A DNA stretch of 10,151 nt from an uncultured Lewinella sp. (GTDB taxonomy: Bacteria > Bacteroidota > Bacteroidia > Chitinophagales > Saprospiraceae): positions 1 to 10,151 of the forward strand of contig CALIGP010000186.1 in the NCBI GenBank assembly GCA_938021455.1, given 5' to 3'. Of the stretch, positions 7,518-10,151 are shown in pieces. Made by a program: the position numbers and the translations under genes. Position 1 is the stretch's first letter; every line of letters starts with the position of its first letter. The notes under the pieces were generated by a model. It had not been told where the DNA came from, searched no databases, and saw only the letters and a program-made list of their open reading frames with translations.

Positions 7518-7659
7518 AGGTCTCTCCTCCTGCTCCTCAACTCCTCCATCTCCTTCGGAAAATCATCACACTGAACGCAGCCGAATGTGCAAGCTTTCAG
7601 CCGCTACGCGGTACATTTTCCGGAGGAGCGGGAGGAGAGAAGGAGAAGGAGGAGAGACT
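7518..7659. repeat. Long imperfect inverted repeat (arms about 45 bases) with structured 51-base loop
   Basis: The left arm 7518-7563 is pyrimidine-rich, a CTCCTC-type repeat ending in CGGAAAAT. The right arm 7615-7659 is its near reverse complement, ATTTTCCG followed by GGAGGAG-type sequence. By hand alignment about 38 of 46 positions match with one gap, including an 11-base and an 8-base uninterrupted block. The loop 7564-7614 can itself fold: CTGAA with TTCAG, and CCGC-TAC-GCGG at 7601-7611. Within the right arm, 7630-7657 is 28 purines in a row. It could be a MITE-like or REP-like repeat, a structured RNA, or a strong bidirectional transcription barrier. Confidence 0.75.
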
Positions 7660-7692
7660 TTCAAATTTCTGAAAATCTTATCTCAACTCCTC
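7536..7692 (+). repeat. 11-base direct repeat CTCAACTCCTC (two copies)
   Basis: CTCAACTCCTC occurs at 7536-7546, inside the left arm of the long inverted repeat, and again at 7682-7692, 23 bases beyond the right arm. In low-complexity CTCC-rich sequence this may be chance. It could also mean the element has duplicated parts or that its real boundary extends to about 7692. Confidence 0.4.
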
Positions 7693-7837
7693 AAAACTTA
7701 AGCTCCTAGGAATTGTAAGTTGTAGGCCTTTCTCTCGTAGCGTACGGGGCTTACTCCTATGTTTTAGTTAATGAAGTCAGCTGTACACATCGCCCAATCA
7801 GGACACCCGCTTACCCATATTCCCCGACCTTTACCCC

Positions 7838-9568
7838 ATGCCACCACTACCGGCCCAAAACCGATCCTTCTCTACCCGCGAATGGCTATTGCTAATTGGG
7901 GCGTCCCTGGCTTATTTTTTTATTTACCACTGGCCATTACTCACGGATCCCTTCCATTTTCAGGAAGACGTTGTTCAGCATTACCTCTGGCTAAATACCA
8001 TCCGCTTTGACGCCGAATGGGCGGACAGCTTCTATCCCAGAACGTCCGGAGCCATCCAGCCCTTCGGCTATTATGCTTTGCTGCGTGCCTTGGTCGTCTT
8101 CTTCGACCCACTGACAATCTCCCGCTGGCTTCCCCTTCCGCTGACGGTCTTGACGGTTGTATACGGGACGGCATTATTCCGGCGGGTTTTTCCGCTCGCG
8201 CTCGCACTGGCGGGTGGTTTGCTCATCACGCACTACAATCTCTCCGAATCACTCGGAGGCCTGGCTCGGGCCTTCTGTGTACCGCTATTGACGGCCTTTG
8301 CCTATTACTTGGTACGAGGGGATAAGCCCCGGCCGCTGGCCATTATGCTACTACTCTGTGCGTTGTTTTATCCACCGACCTTATTGGTCAACGCAGGAAT
8401 TCTGGTGCTCTGGACCGGCTATCGCTTACTGGATAATCTGAAGACAAAAGGAAAGGACTGGCGACGTTTCTTGTCGCCCTCCGGTCCGGTAGAATGGTCG
8501 TTCTGGCTTCCGGTCATTGGCGGCGGTATTGTCGCCGTAAGCATCGCCTGGCTACACAGCCATCGGATTGCTATTCACCCAGATTTAAATGGTTTTCTGA
8601 CAGATCCGGAGATGCGCTGGTTACCCGAATTTGGAGGAGAGGGGAGGGTTGCTTTTAGTAACCTTCGGGACGCTCCTCCTGGCAATATCCTTCGCTATTT
8701 TGTACGGACTTACTTTACTTTTGGCTATCACGTTCACTTCGCCTATGCTGGTTTTTTACTGGCTTTCGGGCTGGCCGTTACCTTCTGGAAGCGCCTCGCC
8801 CGACCCGCCATTTGGCTGATGGCCTTTGCCGCCAGTACCTGCTTTTTATACGTCCTTGCCCGGGAGTTGATGCCCATGCTTTTCCTGCCCGATCGCTACG
8901 TTAATTACCCCTGGCGATTGCTCGCTGGCGGTATACTGACCTTTCTGGCTGGGGGGCTTTACTACTGCTGGCCAAGGAAGTTTGTGGCGGGTATACTTAC
9001 GGTCGCTCTCCTGGCTTGGGGCTATATCTACCGGCCGCCGGAAAACGTTCGCTACGCTGATGTTCGCCCACAGAATCCGACCTTTGAAGCGGTGAGAACA
9101 ACCCCTCCGAACGCCATGATCGCTGCGATGCCGCAGGTGGCGGACATGATTCCTTTGTTCACGAATCGGTCCGTGTTCATCAGCAGTGAACTGAGCCATG
9201 CGCTCTATTTCAGAGCTTACTATAACTACATCACCCCCCGATTTGAGGCCGAGTGGCGGGGCTTTGCCGCTCCGGCTGACAGCCTGGATCAGGTGCTTGG
9301 TTTTATGGAAGAGTGGAATATTGACTACCTGTTAACGGACCGGGAGCAACTGGGCGACATGCGTTTCCCCACCTTCGCTCCTTACGAGGAGCGTTTCAGT
9401 AAGCATGTGGCCGGCCGCGAAGCAGGAGACTTGGCTTTGCTTACAATTCCGGAGTCCACTGGCGTACTGGTAGAGGGGCGTTATCAACTGCTTTCCCGAG
9501 CGGAAATTGAGAATTTGCTGCGGGAGCAAAGCCAGGGTAAAGAAGAAAAATTCAGCGGAGAGAACTAA
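7838..9568 (+). CDS. Polytopic membrane protein resembling GT-C family glycosyltransferases
   Basis: This 576-residue protein has about ten hydrophobic segments (near residues 15-33, 96-112, 117-131, 143-158, 166-180, 183-196, 222-240, 302-316, 323-340, 360-376 and 382-398). A soluble C-terminal domain of about 170 residues follows. The layout fits GT-C enzymes, which transfer sugars from a polyprenyl-phosphate donor on the outer face of the inner membrane. Supporting signs are an acidic pair in the first outer loop (FQEDVVQHY, residues 41-49), LARAF (142-146), and LFLPDRYVNYPWR (348-360) just before the last helices. The tail (NAMIAAMPQVADMIPLFTNR and later IDYLLTDRE) resembles the periplasmic tails of such proteins. 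I cannot assign a substrate. The start is ATG 7838; no Shine-Dalgarno is seen. The stop overlaps that of the convergent cinA gene. It could instead be an uncharacterised membrane protein of similar topology. Confidence 0.8.
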   Translation: MPPLPAQNRSFSTREWLLLIGASLAYFFIYHWPLLTDPFHFQEDVVQHYLWLNTIRFDAEWADSFYPRTSGAIQPFGYYALLRALVVFFDPLTISRWLPLPLTVLTVVYGTALFRRVFPLALALAGGLLITHYNLSESLGGLARAFCVPLLTAFAYYLVRGDKPRPLAIMLLLCALFYPPTLLVNAGILVLWTGYRLLDNLKTKGKDWRRFLSPSGPVEWSFWLPVIGGGIVAVSIAWLHSHRIAIHPDLNGFLTDPEMRWLPEFGGEGRVAFSNLRDAPPGNILRYFVRTYFTFGYHVHFAYAGFLLAFGLAVTFWKRLARPAIWLMAFAASTCFLYVLARELMPMLFLPDRYVNYPWRLLAGGILTFLAGGLYYCWPRKFVAGILTVALLAWGYIYRPPENVRYADVRPQNPTFEAVRTTPPNAMIAAMPQVADMIPLFTNRSVFISSELSHALYFRAYYNYITPRFEAEWRGFAAPADSLDQVLGFMEEWNIDYLLTDREQLGDMRFPTFAPYEERFSKHVAGREAGDLALLTIPESTGVLVEGRYQLLSRAEIENLLREQSQGKEEKFSGEN

Positions 9569-10151
9569 ACCATGGGCTTCCCGTCCAGCACCCGCCGCAA
9601 CATATCCAAGGCCTGGTGCACCGTGTAGGTGATATTACGCTTACGGTCTTTGCCGGAGCTGAGCAGGCGGGTAGTAGTGCCCTCCGGGCCAGCAACGGCG
9701 ATCCAGATCATACCAACGGGTTTCTCCTTGGTGCCGCCGCCGGGGCCGGCGACGCCGGAGGTCGCGATGGCGTAATCCGTTCCAAGCTTCTTGCGAGCGC
9801 CTTCGGCCATAGCTTTAACAACTGGTTCACTCACCGCACCGTTTTTTCGAATTATGTTGACGGGTACGCCGAGCATCTTGTTCTTTACCTTATTGTCGTA
9901 GGCAACGATGCTACCCATGAAGTGACTGCTGGATCCAGGGTGACTGGTGACCAGGCCCGCGATACTGCCACCAGTACAGCTTTCTGCGGTAGCGAGGGTT
10001 AGTTTTTTGTCTTGCATCCGGCGTTGAACGGCCAGGGCAAGGTCTTCTTTGCCGTATCCGTACACCAGATCTCCGATGATCTCTTCAATCTGCATCCGCA
10101 CGTCTTCCAGCTCGGCTTTCATCCGCTCTTCATCGGTGCCGCGGGTGGTAA
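9565..10151 (-). CDS. cinA: CinA family protein, C-terminal NMN amidohydrolase domain (partial, N-terminus off the right edge)
   Basis: This is the C-terminal part of a CinA-type protein. The visible domain (PncC) hydrolyses nicotinamide mononucleotide to nicotinate mononucleotide in NAD recycling; full-length CinA also carries an N-terminal MoaB/MogA-like domain with pyrophosphatase activity. Numbered from the Met at 10122, the sequence shows ESCTGG (47-52), with Ser48 the likely catalytic residue, GSIVAYDNKVK (70-80), GAVSEPVV (95-102), and TSGVAGPGGGT then EKPVG (121-137). The frame continues upstream of that Met to the window edge (TRGTDEER), and the following LGD-like helix and VYGYG match the linker before the PncC domain in long CinA proteins. 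The Met is therefore not the true start. The stop TAG at 9567-9565 overlaps the stop of the convergent membrane-protein gene. Confidence 0.93.
   Translation of the reverse strand, partial: TTRGTDEERMKAELEDVRMQIEEIIGDLVYGYGKEDLALAVQRRMQDKKLTLATAESCTGGSIAGLVTSHPGSSSHFMGSIVAYDNKVKNKMLGVPVNIIRKNGAVSEPVVKAMAEGARKKLGTDYAIATSGVAGPGGGTKEKPVGMIWIAVAGPEGTTTRLLSSGKDRKRNITYTVHQALDMLRRVLDGKPMV

Larger units (their letters stand above)
7431..7837. other. 407-base gene-free region
   Basis: No credible coding sequence lies between the acyl-CoA dehydrogenase stop and the GT-C-like gene. An 83-codon frame with a GTG start runs through the inverted repeat and is rich in Ser and Cys, so I reject it. The region holds the long inverted repeat at 7518-7659, an 11-base direct repeat (7536-7546 and 7682-7692), and a small inverted repeat AACTTA/TAAGTT (7695-7700 with 7716-7721). 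I could not identify a convincing TAnnTTTG promoter for the downstream gene. Confidence 0.7.

Noticed and set aside
7450..7701. Plus-strand 83-codon frame in the gene-free gap
   Set aside because: It has a GTG start, runs through both arms of the inverted repeat, and gives a Ser/Pro/Cys-rich then Arg/Glu/Gly-rich product with no protein-like pattern.
10120..10122. ATG as the start of a stand-alone PncC protein
   Set aside because: The frame stays open upstream to the edge, and the sequence before and after it resembles the inter-domain linker of full-length CinA.

Overview
The window looks like an ordinary chromosomal stretch from a member of the Bacteroidota, probably a marine or sludge-type Saprospiria (Lewinella-like). 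This is an inference from three things: a secreted protein ending in what looks like a type IX secretion (Por/T9SS) sorting domain, promoter-like sequences of the Bacteroidota type (TAnnTTTG or TAnnTTCG close to the start codon), and few recognisable Shine-Dalgarno sequences. No rRNA, tRNA, CRISPR array, transposase or phage gene was seen.

Layout. Positions 1-6092 carry a run of minus-strand genes. Reading in the direction of transcription these are a secreted CotH-kinase-like protein (6092-4392), an AlkB-type membrane di-iron hydroxylase (4183-3095), an unrecognised 221-residue soluble protein (2991-2326), and a large unrecognised, largely helical exported protein. That last protein is split by an in-frame TAA into 2227-1250 and an open frame 1240-1 that leaves the window. 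Position 6267 starts a divergent acyl-CoA dehydrogenase (to 7430). A 407-base gene-free gap follows and is dominated by a long imperfect inverted repeat with a structured loop. Next is a plus-strand polytopic membrane protein resembling GT-C glycosyltransferases (7838-9568). It converges with, and shares its stop codon bases with, the C-terminal part of cinA (9565 to the right edge, minus strand).

How the genes may work together. AlkB hydroxylation and acyl-CoA dehydrogenation are both steps of hydrocarbon or lipid oxidation, but no rubredoxin, alcohol dehydrogenase or other beta-oxidation gene is visible, so the link is only suggestive. CotH, the exported helical protein and the GT-C-like protein are all envelope or secreted functions. 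The two unrecognised genes at the left may form a transcription unit.

The observations most worth a second look are the in-frame stop that splits the large exported protein (mutation, sequencing error, readthrough or a TTG start), the long inverted-repeat element at 7518-7659, and the 12-base perfect inverted repeat upstream of alkB. I see no convincing new defence, mobile or biosynthetic system here.
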